Part shown: positions 1 to 9,971 of the stretch, piece after piece
Layout: each line of letters begins with the position of its first letter
Position numbering within the stretch: position 1 is the stretch's first letter
Source of the DNA: Psoroptes ovis
Taxonomy: Eukaryota; Arthropoda; Arachnida; Sarcoptiformes; Psoroptidae
DNA: 64,000 nt
Direction: 5' to 3'
Assembly (NCBI GenBank): GCA_002943765.1
Contig: PQWQ01000006.1
Location: 2,976,001-3,040,000 of the forward strand
Made by a program: the position numbers and the translations under genes
The notes under the pieces: model-generated
Seen by the model: the letters and a program-made list of their open reading frames with translations, nothing else
Told to the model about the DNA's origin: nothing
The model's database searches: none

Positions 1-537
1 AATTATCATCATCATGATAATTTAGAATATTTTTATAATCAAGATGAATCATCCTTACGTGAACCATTTTTACCAGCTAATAATAAAAATGGTACCATTG
101 TCAGTGAAAATAAAAATAAAAATAATGGCAACAATGGTTATAATATGAAAAAGTTCTTGCCAAAAATTATGAATAATAATCTTGATACATCATTCTCATT
201 ATTCAATAATAATCATAATAATAACAATAATAATTTTTGGTCAAAATTAAAATCATCAACATCATCTTCAATACATTCGGCACCTAATTCCAATTTATCA
301 TCACCGAATCATCATAATAATAATGACAATAATAATAATATTGATTCATCATTATCATCAACATCAATTCATCATCAAAATAACGATATAACGAAAACGA
401 ATAATATTAATAATAAACAACATTTACAAAAACAAGCATATGTTATGATAAAACCCAGCTCAAATTCACCAAAATTATTTCTACAACCATCACATACGAC
501 AAATTTACCACAATCATTCAATATGAATCGAGTTTAA
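1..537 (+). CDS. 3' end of an unidentified Asn-rich protein gene (partial)
   Basis: The reading frame is open from base 1 and ends at a TAA at 535-537, so this is the last exon (or part of it) of a gene that starts left of the window. The visible 178 residues are low complexity: His/Asp/Asn at the start, then Asn runs and Ser/Thr patches, ending FNMNRV. I recognise no domain. The ATG at 145 is probably internal, because the frame continues upstream without a stop. The first AATAAA on this strand that is not inside the retrotransposon is at 6424-6429, beyond the inserted element, so the gene may now end its transcripts at the LTR signal instead. The identity of the protein is unknown. Confidence 0.6.
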   Translation, partial: NYHHHDNLEYFYNQDESSLREPFLPANNKNGTIVSENKNKNNGNNGYNMKKFLPKIMNNNLDTSFSLFNNNHNNNNNNFWSKLKSSTSSSIHSAPNSNLSSPNHHNNNDNNNNIDSSLSSTSIHHQNNDITKTNNINNKQHLQKQAYVMIKPSSNSPKLFLQPSHTTNLPQSFNMNRV

Positions 538-670
538 AATATTTCGACAATATTTTTTTGTATATAAATTAAAATTAAACTGTGATGGTTTTATTTAAAT
601 ACACTTTACTCAATTTTGACAAATGACTTTTTTTTATTAATCATCGTTCAAGTCATAACTAATCATGAAC
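538..670. other. Short noncoding stretch before the retrotransposon
   Basis: AT-rich sequence between the stop of the upstream gene and the BEL/Pao insertion, probably 3' UTR. It contains no AATAAA. Confidence 0.5.
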
Positions 671-676
671 AGCAAC
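671..676. repeat. Target-site duplication, left copy
   Basis: AGCAAC immediately before the TG that opens the 5' LTR; the same six bases follow the CA that closes the 3' LTR. Confidence 0.85.
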
Positions 677-1061
677 TGTAATGAGAATTTTATGATTTAC
701 GTACTTTGTGTACGGAGCGTTTTTGAAAATTATCGAATTAAAACAACCGTTAAATCGATTGAACAAAAAGTTCGATCAAAAAACCACATGCTTTTTAATA
801 ATGAATGTAAAATTTTGATTTCAACTGATTAATGTATAATTTAATGAATGATTAACAATTTCAAACAATTACAAATTTTTTAAACAAAAGATACCGAAAA
901 CGTAAGACACACATAACAAAAATTTATAATTTAATTTCAATGTAATTTTTCTTTTATTATTAGAATAAATAAAATATCTCTTTATGTTTGTGTGAAATAT
1001 TAACAATCAAATAACGAAAGTTTATTACGAATGAATGGTATTGTTCTTGTTTCTCACTACA
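677..1061 (+). repeat. 5' LTR of the BEL/Pao element
   Basis: A 385-bp direct repeat of 6016-6400 with two mismatches. It begins TGTAATGAG and ends CTCACTACA. It contains AATAAA at 964-969, a plausible polyadenylation signal lying in the sense direction of the upstream host gene. Confidence 0.95.
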
Positions 1062-1135
1062 AATTTTTTATTTATTGTTAATAACGTTTAAAAAGTTGGT
1101 TTATTAAATTTGTAAAAAAAGTATTAAACGAAAAA

Positions 1136-4100
1136 ATGGAACAAATGAATAAAGAAATGAGAGTTTTCCGAAGAAAGATCACAACAGCAATCAACAAAAG
1201 ATGCAGCTTCGATGAAGCAATTGAATTGCATAAACAAATGATCGAAATGAATCAAAAATTAATCGATTTATATGAAGAACAGGATATGGACATGCCATTG
1301 GAAGCAGAACAACGAATGGATTTTTATACGAACAAAATCGAAGATTACATCCGCAAAGTAAGATCAATAGACCATCAAAGTGCAATGGTTCAAACAAATG
1401 TTGCGAATGATCAATCGGATCTTTCGGACAATCAACAGAATATACTCGATCAATCGAATGTTTCTATGGATCAATCAAATGCCGTGAATAATCAACAGAA
1501 TGTATCAAATTCTCAATCAAATGTTCCAATCAGTTCTCATAGTCGAGAAACTGTAGCTCATAATAACGAACGTTTCAAAATTCATGACATACCAAAATTT
1601 AGCCGAAAATATATTGATTGGTATTCATACAAATGCATTGCTAAGCCTATTATTATTGATGGAAATTTAAGTGAAATACGTGCCAAAAGCTATTTGCTGC
1701 AAACATTGAGTGATTGTGCAAAACGCAGAATATCGCGTTTAATTAATTCTGATGCTTCAGTTATTGAAATGTGGAATAAACTCGATGAAATTTATGGCAA
1801 CAAAGAAAAATTGATCATGGAATGTCGCATCGAAATTGATAAATGTCCCAACGTTAAACATGACAAAGATATTGATGCTTTACGCAGTATAATATCAGCT
1901 GCTGAATCTGTGCTCGGATCAATTGAAAGTTTCGAAAACACAGACTTTTATATGGAACAATCCATGATTCAAATTGTGGCAAATAAATTTTATTATAAAA
2001 TGAGTCGTTCTTTAGTATCCAAATGTAAGACATTCAAAGAAGCCATTGAACGACTATCTGCAAAGAATGAAGAATGGGAGCGATATATCCGTAATCCAAT
2101 ACAAGCGATTCAATCACAATCTGGTATTCGTTCAACAACAACAATATTGCCGAATAGATCATTAACAACGACAACATCGGCCACATTGAACAGAACATCC
2201 AATAGAAATTCAAATGTTAGCATGATTAATCATCAAAATAATTGTAGCTTCTGTCGGCAAAACCATCCTTCACAAAATTGTCCTAATTTAAATAATGTCA
2301 ATTGGATAGTTAATAAGATTCGTGAATACCGGTTATGTACAAAATGCGCCAAACCAGGACATATTGCTAGAAATTGTCGAGCCCGACTCACTTGTAGCAT
2401 CTGTAATTATCCTCATTTTACATGGCTTCACAACATTGTTATGAATATGATTCAAAGTAATAATGCTTCAACAACGGCAAACGCAGACAATAATCGAGTT
2501 CCATCATCATCAACAATGTCATCAGCACCTTCAGCTTCGACAGCAAATGTTCCGTCTAATATTAGCGCAATTGGAATAAACAACGAGCCATCTACCAGTA
2601 ATAGTGCATCTGTAGCAGTGATCAATGTCGAATCAACAATAACAAATAGTGTTGCAATGATTTCAAATAATGCAGATTATCAGATTGAAATATTTATAGG
2701 TGAAATACAAAATGATTTGAAACGTCCAATTCTCAACGGTAAATGCAAGAATATAGATGTCGAAGTTCTATTGGATCCCGGCTCAATCGTTAGCCTCATA
2801 AGTTCATCGTTGATTGCCGAAGAACCAACATTTTATTCAACACCATTGGAAATCAATACTCCGGTTGACAATTCGGCTACACAAAATTTGACTCAAAGCA
2901 TCAATATCAAATTTACTAACGGTACAAACAGTTGCTTAGTTTCGGCTCGAATTTTTGAATCCAATGAAAATTTGATTATAATTGGTACCAATCAACTTGG
3001 CAAATTTTTCCATGCTGAACCTGAAACATTGTCTTTCAACACAATTTTTGGTAAAGTTAAATTCACCAGTTCTGATGTTGAACATTCAAATACAGCATGT
3101 ATTGATGGAGATTTTGTTGATTTATCAGCTGAAGAAAACATTTTACATCAAATGCAAGAAGTAGTTCAATTACCAAATGGACGTTATCAAATAAAATTGC
3201 CATTCTTGTCAGAGGTTTATCCGCCAAACAATTTTGATTCTGCTTACAAATCTTTAAGAAAGTTACAACAAAGATTAATCGAGAAAAATATGTATGAAAT
3301 TTATCAAAAACAATTGTTGGAATATCTTACAAATGATCATGCTGAAATAACGACATCCAAAGATGGCTACTTCATGACACATTTAGAAGTGGTAAGATAT
3401 GATTCATCAAGCACACCATTGCGTATTGTATTCAATGGTTCTTTTGGAAGACCATCGTTGAACGATTATTTATGGAAAGGCAACGCTAGGGGCTTGAATG
3501 TACTACCACATTTGTTACGATTTAGACATGGTAAATTCGCTTTAGTTGCTGATCTGAGTAAAGCGTTTTTGCAAATAGTAATACACCCTGATCATCGCAA
3601 ATTCCTCAAATTTATGTGGTTGTTTCCGAATGGCGAACTTGGATTATATCAAATGAAAGTTCTTCCTTTTGGCTTGGTTTCATCGCCAGCAATTCTCACA
3701 AGTATTATCCAAGATATATTGATTAAAAATGATTTAAAAGATTTATTAGATTCCGTTTATATGGATGATTTCTTATTATCATCAAATTCAAGTGAAAATA
3801 TTGTTGAATTATTAGAGAAAGCACAAAAGGTGTTTAAAGAAGCTGGATTCATCCTGCACAAAATCAAATCAAATGTCCCAGAATTGATGAATGATGATAA
3901 TGTAATAAAAGTATTAGGTGTTCTGTGGGATATGAAAAATGATAAATTATCGTTGAAAATTCAAGAACAAGATCTGCCAACAACAAAACGGCAATTGTTG
4001 TCAATATTGAATAAAATATTTGATCCTATGGGAATCATTGAACCTTGGAAATTAAACATAAAGATAATTTTACGTGATGTTCGTTCTAATGATTGGGATG

Positions 4101-6001
4101 AACATCTTAATGAGGATGTAATTAATGATTTAATCAAAATAATGAATGAATATCGATCATTACGCACATTAACAATTCCAAGAAATATTGACGTTCATCA
4201 TATAAACCTAGTCGGTTTTTCCGACGCAAGTAAAATTGCAATTGGATATGTCATCTTCTCAAGACAAAATGACGAATTGAAATTTTTAATGGCAAAGACT
4301 AAAATTGTTCCGAATCGAAACTATTCAATAATAGAACTTGAGTTGATTGCACTTTATGAACTTTCCAAAGCTGTTGTTGATTGCAAAAATATTTTTAAGA
4401 TCCAAAGTATTGATTTATTTTGTGATTCTCAAGTCAATTTATCACGTTTGAAATTTTCGCCCAACAAGTGTGGCAGACGTATCTCTACCACGTTGATGAA
4501 AACGATAAAAATGATTAATGAATTAAAGGCGACAGTTTATCATATCTCAGGAAATTTAAATCCGGCAGACATGTTCAGCCGACCATCTGATTTCAACAGA
4601 TTGAAAAATTTTTATGATCAAAAATTGAAATTTTCAACAATGAAAGAAAACAAAGAATCAATCCCGGTGTTTCAAATAAGTTCCATCAATGTGCATAATG
4701 GATTAATTGATCCAGAAGAATTTGAAAAGCTTAAAGATTTTTCTTCGATACTACAATTTATTGAACAAAGATATCCGAATTTGGATTCAAATCAAAAAAT
4801 GAATCGCATCTATCAATATGCGCAACGAAATTTGCAAATTAAAAACCTAAAAGTACAAACAATGATAGAAAATGGGTTATATAAAGCAATTTTTCGAAGA
4901 AATGAATTCATGCCAATTATAATACCCAAAAATTCAAATTTGGCTAATATTTTGATTAAGGATATCCACGAAAACCGTGGCCATACTGGTATTAGGGACA
5001 CTGAAGCCAACATTTCTTTGAAATATTACATTCCGGGTATACACAAAATGGTTAAACAACATATTAAGTATTGTTATGATTGTCAAAAGTTGCGAAAAAA
5101 GCCAATTCAACAACCGATGGCCAAATTACCGGAATTTCGTAAAAATGATCTACGACCATTTGTTGCAATGTCTATTGATATATTTGGACCAATGAAATAT
5201 GCTAATGGTCGAAAATTTTATGGTTTAATAGCTACATGTTTAAGCACCAGATTCATTCGTATTCAATGCATCGATTCTTTAACAACAGATGAAACATATC
5301 GTGGCTTATCTATCATCATGTACCAGAATGGTATACCTAATATCATCTATTCCGACAATGGTACAAGTTTCGTTGCATTGAAATCTAAACTGGATAAATT
5401 ACAATCCCAACAAGAATTGAAAGATATAAAATGGCTGCTTACACCTCCCTTTGCACCTTGGTACAATGGTGTAACCGAAAGAATGATACGCACGGTTAAA
5501 CAATGTTTAAATGGTTTAAATATTGATGTAAAATCTTTCAAACAAGTACAAATGTTATTCTCACAAATCGAGGCTATTGTAAATTCACGCCCGATTCTTC
5601 AAGATGATGTTCGAATCATTAGTCCATACGAATTGATATACGGAAGACCATATTATCCTCCAAACGTCAACTTTGAAACTATTGAAAAACTTTGTGTAAA
5701 TTCAAAACCATCAAAAATATACAAGTATTTGAATGAATTGAAGAACAAATTTCAAATAATGTGGAAACATCAATACTTATTGTCTTTAGAAGATAATGCC
5801 AAACAAAAAATATCCAAAGTCAAAAAAGGAGATTATTTATTAATTCCAAATGAATTTAACAAACGTAAAGATTGGCCTTTGGCTCAAGTATTGGAAGTTT
5901 TCAAAGATGCAGACGGAATCGCTCGTACGGTCAAATTGAATCTGGATGGCCGAATATTCGTTCATGCTTTGAATGGTTTAATCGTTTTGGAAAATAATTA
6001 A
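1136..6001 (+). CDS. BEL/Pao gag-pol polyprotein (1621 aa, uninterrupted)
   Basis: A single frame without stop or frameshift between Gag and Pol. Domains in order: N-terminal coiled region and a Gln/Asn-rich linker; a Gag core of the DUF1759 type (about 150-320); CCHC zinc knuckles beginning at Cys370 and Cys401, with a third Cys/His cluster after them; an A17-type aspartic protease whose active-site loop reads DPGS (547-550); reverse transcriptase with YMDD at 875-878; RNase H with acidic residues in GFSDAS and FCDSQ; integrase with an HHCC-type zinc region, then Asp1348, Asp1407 and Glu1448 as the DDE triad; and a C-terminal DUF5641-like domain. All enzymatic cores look whole, so the element may be autonomous. 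Oddity: most relatives have Ser or Thr after the catalytic protease Asp, here Pro. Confidence 0.95.
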   Translation: MEQMNKEMRVFRRKITTAINKRCSFDEAIELHKQMIEMNQKLIDLYEEQDMDMPLEAEQRMDFYTNKIEDYIRKVRSIDHQSAMVQTNVANDQSDLSDNQQNILDQSNVSMDQSNAVNNQQNVSNSQSNVPISSHSRETVAHNNERFKIHDIPKFSRKYIDWYSYKCIAKPIIIDGNLSEIRAKSYLLQTLSDCAKRRISRLINSDASVIEMWNKLDEIYGNKEKLIMECRIEIDKCPNVKHDKDIDALRSIISAAESVLGSIESFENTDFYMEQSMIQIVANKFYYKMSRSLVSKCKTFKEAIERLSAKNEEWERYIRNPIQAIQSQSGIRSTTTILPNRSLTTTTSATLNRTSNRNSNVSMINHQNNCSFCRQNHPSQNCPNLNNVNWIVNKIREYRLCTKCAKPGHIARNCRARLTCSICNYPHFTWLHNIVMNMIQSNNASTTANADNNRVPSSSTMSSAPSASTANVPSNISAIGINNEPSTSNSASVAVINVESTITNSVAMISNNADYQIEIFIGEIQNDLKRPILNGKCKNIDVEVLLDPGSIVSLISSSLIAEEPTFYSTPLEINTPVDNSATQNLTQSINIKFTNGTNSCLVSARIFESNENLIIIGTNQLGKFFHAEPETLSFNTIFGKVKFTSSDVEHSNTACIDGDFVDLSAEENILHQMQEVVQLPNGRYQIKLPFLSEVYPPNNFDSAYKSLRKLQQRLIEKNMYEIYQKQLLEYLTNDHAEITTSKDGYFMTHLEVVRYDSSSTPLRIVFNGSFGRPSLNDYLWKGNARGLNVLPHLLRFRHGKFALVADLSKAFLQIVIHPDHRKFLKFMWLFPNGELGLYQMKVLPFGLVSSPAILTSIIQDILIKNDLKDLLDSVYMDDFLLSSNSSENIVELLEKAQKVFKEAGFILHKIKSNVPELMNDDNVIKVLGVLWDMKNDKLSLKIQEQDLPTTKRQLLSILNKIFDPMGIIEPWKLNIKIILRDVRSNDWDEHLNEDVINDLIKIMNEYRSLRTLTIPRNIDVHHINLVGFSDASKIAIGYVIFSRQNDELKFLMAKTKIVPNRNYSIIELELIALYELSKAVVDCKNIFKIQSIDLFCDSQVNLSRLKFSPNKCGRRISTTLMKTIKMINELKATVYHISGNLNPADMFSRPSDFNRLKNFYDQKLKFSTMKENKESIPVFQISSINVHNGLIDPEEFEKLKDFSSILQFIEQRYPNLDSNQKMNRIYQYAQRNLQIKNLKVQTMIENGLYKAIFRRNEFMPIIIPKNSNLANILIKDIHENRGHTGIRDTEANISLKYYIPGIHKMVKQHIKYCYDCQKLRKKPIQQPMAKLPEFRKNDLRPFVAMSIDIFGPMKYANGRKFYGLIATCLSTRFIRIQCIDSLTTDETYRGLSIIMYQNGIPNIIYSDNGTSFVALKSKLDKLQSQQELKDIKWLLTPPFAPWYNGVTERMIRTVKQCLNGLNIDVKSFKQVQMLFSQIEAIVNSRPILQDDVRIISPYELIYGRPYYPPNVNFETIEKLCVNSKPSKIYKYLNELKNKFQIMWKHQYLLSLEDNAKQKISKVKKGDYLLIPNEFNKRKDWPLAQVLEVFKDADGIARTVKLNLDGRIFVHALNGLIVLENN

Positions 6002-6015
6002 AAGCCGGGCGAGAA
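6002..6015 (+). other. Probable polypurine-type plus-strand primer site
   Basis: A purine-rich, GC-richer stretch (AAGCCGGGCGAGAA) lies directly between the gag-pol stop codon and the TG of the 3' LTR, the position of the plus-strand primer in LTR elements. Two internal C's and a second C make it an imperfect purine tract. Confidence 0.5.
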
Positions 6016-6400
6016 TGTAATGAGAATTTTATGATTTACGTACTTTGTGTACGGACCGTTTTTGAAAATTATCGAATTAAAACAACCGTTAAATCGATTG
6101 AACAAAAAGTTCGATCAAAAAACCACATGCTTTTTAATAATGAATGTAAAATTTTGATTTCAAATGATTAATGTATAATTTAATGAATGATTAACAATTT
6201 CAAACAATTACAAATTTTTTAAACAAAAGATACCGAAAACGTAAGACACACATAACAAAAATTTATAATTTAATTTCAATGTAATTTTTCTTTTATTATT
6301 AGAATAAATAAAATATCTCTTTATGTTTGTGTGAAATATTAACAATCAAATAACGAAAGTTTATTACGAATGAATGGTATTGTTCTTGTTTCTCACTACA
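6016..6400 (+). repeat. 3' LTR of the BEL/Pao element
   Basis: Direct repeat of 677-1061, same length, two substitutions, ending CA before the right copy of the target duplication. Confidence 0.95.
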
Positions 6401-6406
6401 AGCAAC
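6401..6406. repeat. Target-site duplication, right copy
   Basis: AGCAAC directly after the 3' LTR, matching 671-676. Confidence 0.85.
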
Positions 6407-7810
6407 AACAATGACAAACCAAAAATAAATGTCAAAATCTGACATTTCATGCATTATTTAAGGGTTTAACCATCACCATCATTATTATTATTATCAAAAT
6501 TTTTCACACTTGCATTCAACAAATTATCAAAAGTACAAAAATTACCATTCATCAAGTGTTAACCAGCAAACATATTTATCATCAAACCCTTTCATATACG
6601 AAACTATTTAATAATAACAATAATCATAATATTGCATTATATACATCTTTATTTGCCTGTTGTGCATCATCATCATCATCATCATCATTTGAAAAATACT
6701 TTAAAACTTTCAAACACACTAAACACTCTAATACCTTCGGCTCAAATTTCGTCATAATTTTCATATCTCTATATCAATTAATCAACGAATCTTTTTATAT
6801 TTATATGTAAAATTTATAAACAAACAAATTCAAATTTAAATTTTGTACATATTTTATTCATAATTTTGATGATTATTTTTTATTTTTATTTCTATTTTTT
6901 TCATTTGATCATCATTAATCTTTATATTTTGTTTTATATTCATTTGAATTTTTATATATTTTTGCCTTTTTTTCTTGCCTGAACATGATTTTTTTCTATT
7001 TTGTTCATTTTGTTGATATATGACAATTCCTTTTTTTCTTAATTCTCTTCGGTAAATATTCAACTCTAAAACAAAACAACAAAAAAAAAAAAAAAAAAAA
7101 ATTCCTTGTGCATTTAAAAATATTGTATATGAACAAAATGAATGAATGAATGAATGATACTCAATTTTTGAAAAAAAATCAATTATCAAATGATAATAAA
7201 TAATTTGAAAATAAAACATTTAAAATTGAAATTTTTTTATTTATTAATTTCAAATTTTTTTCCCCGAATCAAAATAATGAATATCACAGCATTTATTATT
7301 ATTATTATTATTGTTATAATTATTAGCAATATGCGAATTTTTGCATTTTTTTCTTGAGAAGCAAATTCACTCGTGTTTCAAGTATTATTACTATTATTAT
7401 TATTTGAATTATTTTTGAAGACTTTGTTCTAATTGTCAGAATGTTTCGTCGATTTTGTGCTTATGTGGTGTCGGATGTATAAGTGTTTGTTAGTATGTGT
7501 GATTATGTAATTTGTTTCAAGTGAGCGATTAGTATCAAATTAATGAAAAATTAATATGAAAAATTCATTTAAACAAGAGAAAATTCAACAAGAAACAATG
7601 ATCAAAAGAAATTGATTATACAAATATTGAACAACAAATAAACACAATACTAAAGCATAGAACACAGAAGATTACTAAATAGAAAAAATTGAAAAAAAAA
7701 TTTAACAAATAAAAACCGTCGGCAAATCAAAAAATGAAACGTGAACAACACGTGAAAAAGATGAACAAACATAAAAAGAAAACTTTGAATGATATAATAT
7801 TCAACAATAT
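6407..7810. other. Noncoding stretch between convergent genes
   Basis: AT-rich intergenic sequence with an AATAAA on the plus strand at 6424-6429, a 21-A run at 7081-7101, a short ATG/TGA-type tetranucleotide patch near 7139-7156 and an ATT repeat near 7296. The longest frames lack an ATG or are simple sequence. I see no gene. Confidence 0.6.
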
Positions 7811-9971
7811 TCATTCTAATTTCGGTATCTCTTCTACATAAATATTATTCATATCTAAATGTTTCATACAAAGATTTCGAACATTTTTTGCTTGTTGTTT
7901 AAGATCTTTTGGATATGGAGTCGGTTGCCGTTGAAATGATGATGATGTTGATGATATTATCGGTGTTGTCGTTGTCGACATTGGACATGTCGATGATATT
8001 ATTGTTTTATTTAATGATGAAGACGATGATGATGGTAATAATTGTATTGATGTTGTTCGCATCGTTATATCATTAATAGATTCTTGATTCTGTAATGAAT
8101 CTTTTTTATCTGTCGTTATCAATGGTTTATCAATATTGACAGTTAAAAACGATAATTTTCTTCGTTGCGTATTGTTTGTAGATGAATGATGATCGATTTG
8201 ATTTAGATTATGATCTTCTGATTTTGTTTGTGGCAATAGAAAACAAGTCAATATTTTTGTTTGTTGCGGTTCTAATGTTTCGGAATGTAATGGCATTAAT
8301 GGTTTAGTTTGATTTTCAGACAACCAGATTGATTTTAAATTCGGTATTTGTGCTAATGAAAATGGTAAATATGTAATGTAATTATTACATAAATTTAATA
8401 CTTGTAATGATGTAAGACGACCAAAATCATTTGGTAAATATCTTAAATTATTTTCTGCTAATGATAAAATACGCAATTGATTACAGCTACAAATTTGTTC
8501 TGGAAGACGTTCAATACGATTACAATCAGCAATCAATGTCTGTAAATTGTGTAAATGACCTATTGTTTGTGGTAATTCATTGATCATATTTTCATTTATT
8601 GTAATTTCTTCTATTTGGCTCAACCTAATATTTTGCAATATTGAAAAATATTGTATGTGTTAAGTGAAAACGACTTATTCATCAAAACTTACGATCCGAT
8701 CGTTGATGGCAATGTTCGTAATTCATTTTCATCAAGTCTTAATACAATTAAATTTTTTAAATTACCGATAGCATCCGGTAATTCTTGTAAATTATTCGAT
8801 GATAATGTTAAATCAGTCAAATTGACACATTTACCAATTTCATTGGAAATATCATCAATTTTATTAAAACTAGCATCTAAATAAGTTAATTTTGACAGGT
8901 TGCCAATTATCTAGAAAAATTATAAAGAAAATGTAAATAAATTTCATTAATAATTGATGCGAATGAAAAAAAAATTCATTCTCATGCATAAACACACTTA
9001 CATCTGGTATTTGAACAAGTTTATTGAAATCACACCAAAGTTCTTGCAAATTGTATAAGCTACCGATGACATCAGGAAATTCGATAAAATCATTTTGTCC
9101 AATATCTAAACGTTGTAAATCAATTAAACGATTTATCGATTTTGGCAATGTTTTCAAATGATTTTCACGCAATTCAACGATCTGTAATCGCGTCAATCTT
9201 TTTTTTCGATAAAGAAATTGCATCAAAAATTATCCACTAATATTTATAATTCAATCAACTCACTTTCCAAAATTTGCTGGTAAAAATTCAATAAATGTGT
9301 CATTTAAATATAGTTCACGCAAATTAATCAATTGTGTTAATGCATCAGGTAAACGTGGACCAAGCGGATTGATTGATGCATCAACAATCATTAATAATTT
9401 ACATTGTTTTAATTGTTCTGGTAATTGCAATATATGATTTTTTGAACAATTTAATTCTTGTAATTTATTCAAGGAAGAAATGGCAGCCGGTAATGATTGC
9501 AATTCATTATCACTCAAGTTTAAACGTCGTAATTCTTCACAATGAAATAATGCCTATTTTAAATTTCAATATTGATTATATTTAGGAAAAAAGACAATTA
9601 ATTTTTCGATTAAATGTCTTCAAAAAAAAAAAAAAAAATCATGAATGAAAACTTACTCTTGGTAGATCACGAATTTGATTTGATTCGAGATTTAAATGTT
9701 GTAATGTACGTTCATATGTGAATATTGTTGATGGTACATCATCTAAACAACAATGACTATAATCAAGCTCTTTAATTATTGATTGATCATTTTTACAATT
9801 ATCGTTATTATCATCATCATCATCGTCATTAACATTGATATTATTATGATGATTTTTATCATCATTATTATCATTACCTATACCGATGAATAAGCTCGAT
9901 TGTGAACGTCTTTGTCTTTCTCTTCGTTCTCTTCCCGTACAGAAACACGGGCATTTTTTAAAGATACCCAT
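7811..9971 (-). CDS. LAP-family leucine-rich-repeat protein (Lano/Erbin/densin type, no PDZ)
   Basis: Five exons by my model: 9657-9971, 9264-9553, 9002-9197, 8693-8910, 7811-8624 (610 aa). All introns are GT-AG and every junction restores an LRR consensus. The protein has a Cys-rich N-terminus (MGIFKKCPCFC), a low-complexity insert, about 16 leucine-rich repeats of the LAP type, and the LAP-specific segment after the repeats: SENQTKPLMPL, then LTCFLLPQ, then QPTPYPKDL. LAP proteins are cortical scaffolds that set epithelial polarity and anchor junction and synapse partners. No PDZ domain follows, as in LRRC1/Lano. Erbin is palmitoylated on two N-terminal cysteines; the CPCFC here, next to a Gly2, could be acylated likewise (inference). 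The ATG at 9971 is the only one in frame near the start. Confidence 0.85.

Larger units (their letters stand above)
671..6406 (+). mobile_element. Near-intact BEL/Pao LTR retrotransposon with target-site duplication
   Basis: A complete element: a 385-bp 5' LTR (677-1061), one long gag-pol frame, a purine-rich stretch before the 3' LTR, and a 385-bp 3' LTR (6016-6400). Both LTRs start TG and end CA. AGCAAC flanks the element on both sides (671-676 and 6401-6406), a 6-bp target duplication within the 4-6 bp range usual for BEL/Pao. The LTRs differ at only two positions (717 G against 6056 C; 825 C against 6164 A), about 0.5 percent, so the insertion is young. No envelope gene is present. I could not identify a convincing tRNA primer-binding site right after the 5' LTR. 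Confidence 0.95.

Noticed and set aside
1062..1110. tRNA primer-binding site after the 5' LTR
   Set aside because: The first bases after the LTR are A/T-only and match no tRNA 3' end that I can recognise; a TGG occurs only 30 bases on.
6556..6810. 84-codon plus-strand frame after the retrotransposon
   Set aside because: It opens with GTG, has no ATG near its start, and is mostly Asn and Ser runs from simple sequence.
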